Source of the DNA: Antedon mediterranea
Taxonomy: Eukaryota; Echinodermata; Crinoidea; Comatulida; Antedonidae
DNA length: 64,000 bases
NCBI RefSeq assembly: GCF_964355755.1
Contig: NC_092674.1
Span: 2,361,001 to 2,425,000 of the forward strand
Direction of reading: 5' to 3'
In this document: positions 63,769 to 64,000 of the stretch, piece by piece
How the letters are laid out: each line of letters begins with the position of its first letter
How positions within the stretch are numbered: position 1 is the first letter of the stretch
The notes under the pieces: model-generated
What the model was told of the DNA's origin: nothing
What the model saw: only the letters and a program-made list of their open reading frames with translations
Database searches by the model: none
Position numbers and translations under genes: made by a program

Positions 63769-64000
63769 CACGAAATCAAAAAGCTGACGTATGGGACTGT
63801 TTGTTCGTTTTTAAACGGCGATGACACCCACTATTATGTCAAGAGCAAAAAATTGGCACCAGTTACACAGTTTGTAACTAACCAATGACGTTCCTGCTGC
63901 GGAGGAACAGTGGGGCTATTAACCGGTACACAATACAGTATAGGTCTATATGCAGAAATAACAATAAAATAAATAAACAATTATTATTTATTGGTATTTC

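Overview
This is a nuclear window from an animal genome. It carries intron-containing protein genes with GT-AG junctions, is AT-rich, and its introns are full of short palindromic transposons. The protein families, the abundant TAGGCCTA-type low-complexity DNA, a 5S-rRNA-headed SINE and a deuterostome-style repeat load suggest a marine invertebrate deuterostome, most likely an echinoderm. The species is inferred and not proven.

Layout from left to right: (1) 52-814, minus: three exons of an unrecognised gene that runs off the left edge. (2) 1942-6095, minus: a ten-exon seven-transmembrane protein that looks like a gustatory-receptor-like (GRL) family member. (3) 7465-11023, plus: cyclin B3, with a CCAAT box plus CHR-like promoter. 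(4) 12706-18882, minus: IWS1, the Spt6-binding transcription elongation factor, with one very large acidic exon. (5) 19174-20532, plus: EMC5/MMGT1, sharing a 291-bp bidirectional promoter with IWS1. (6) 21269-22342, minus: WDR53, tail to tail with EMC5. (7) 25043-28281, plus: an SLC25A30/SLC25A14-type mitochondrial carrier. (8) 30238-47277, plus: a complete 24-exon POLR2A (RPB1) of 1934 codons with a CTD of about 45 heptads. (9) 47278-64000: about 16.7 kb with no recognisable coding gene; it holds the POLR2A 3' UTR, several miniature transposon families, and a possible non-coding 5' exon pair at about 49.8-50.5 kb.

The genes are housekeeping or cell-cycle genes rather than one pathway, but RPB1 and IWS1 act in the same process (Pol II elongation). 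Exon boundaries were assigned by reading splice sites and checking that codon phase is kept across every junction; total lengths agree with the families (IWS1 826 aa, WDR53 357 aa, EMC5 113 aa, carrier 298 aa).

The most unusual structure is in POLR2A intron 11: a tandem array of exactly forty 44-bp units, each a complete 3' splice-site module (branch-point-like CTAAT, T-rich tract, CTCTAG) followed by the first eight bases of the next exon. Only the last acceptor keeps the reading frame. Other notable structures are a 1.64-kb foldback element with a second foldback nested in one arm, a SINE-derived 17-copy minisatellite in another POLR2A intron, and at least 27 copies of one palindromic MITE, several within 60 bp of splice donors and one truncated next to a splice acceptor.
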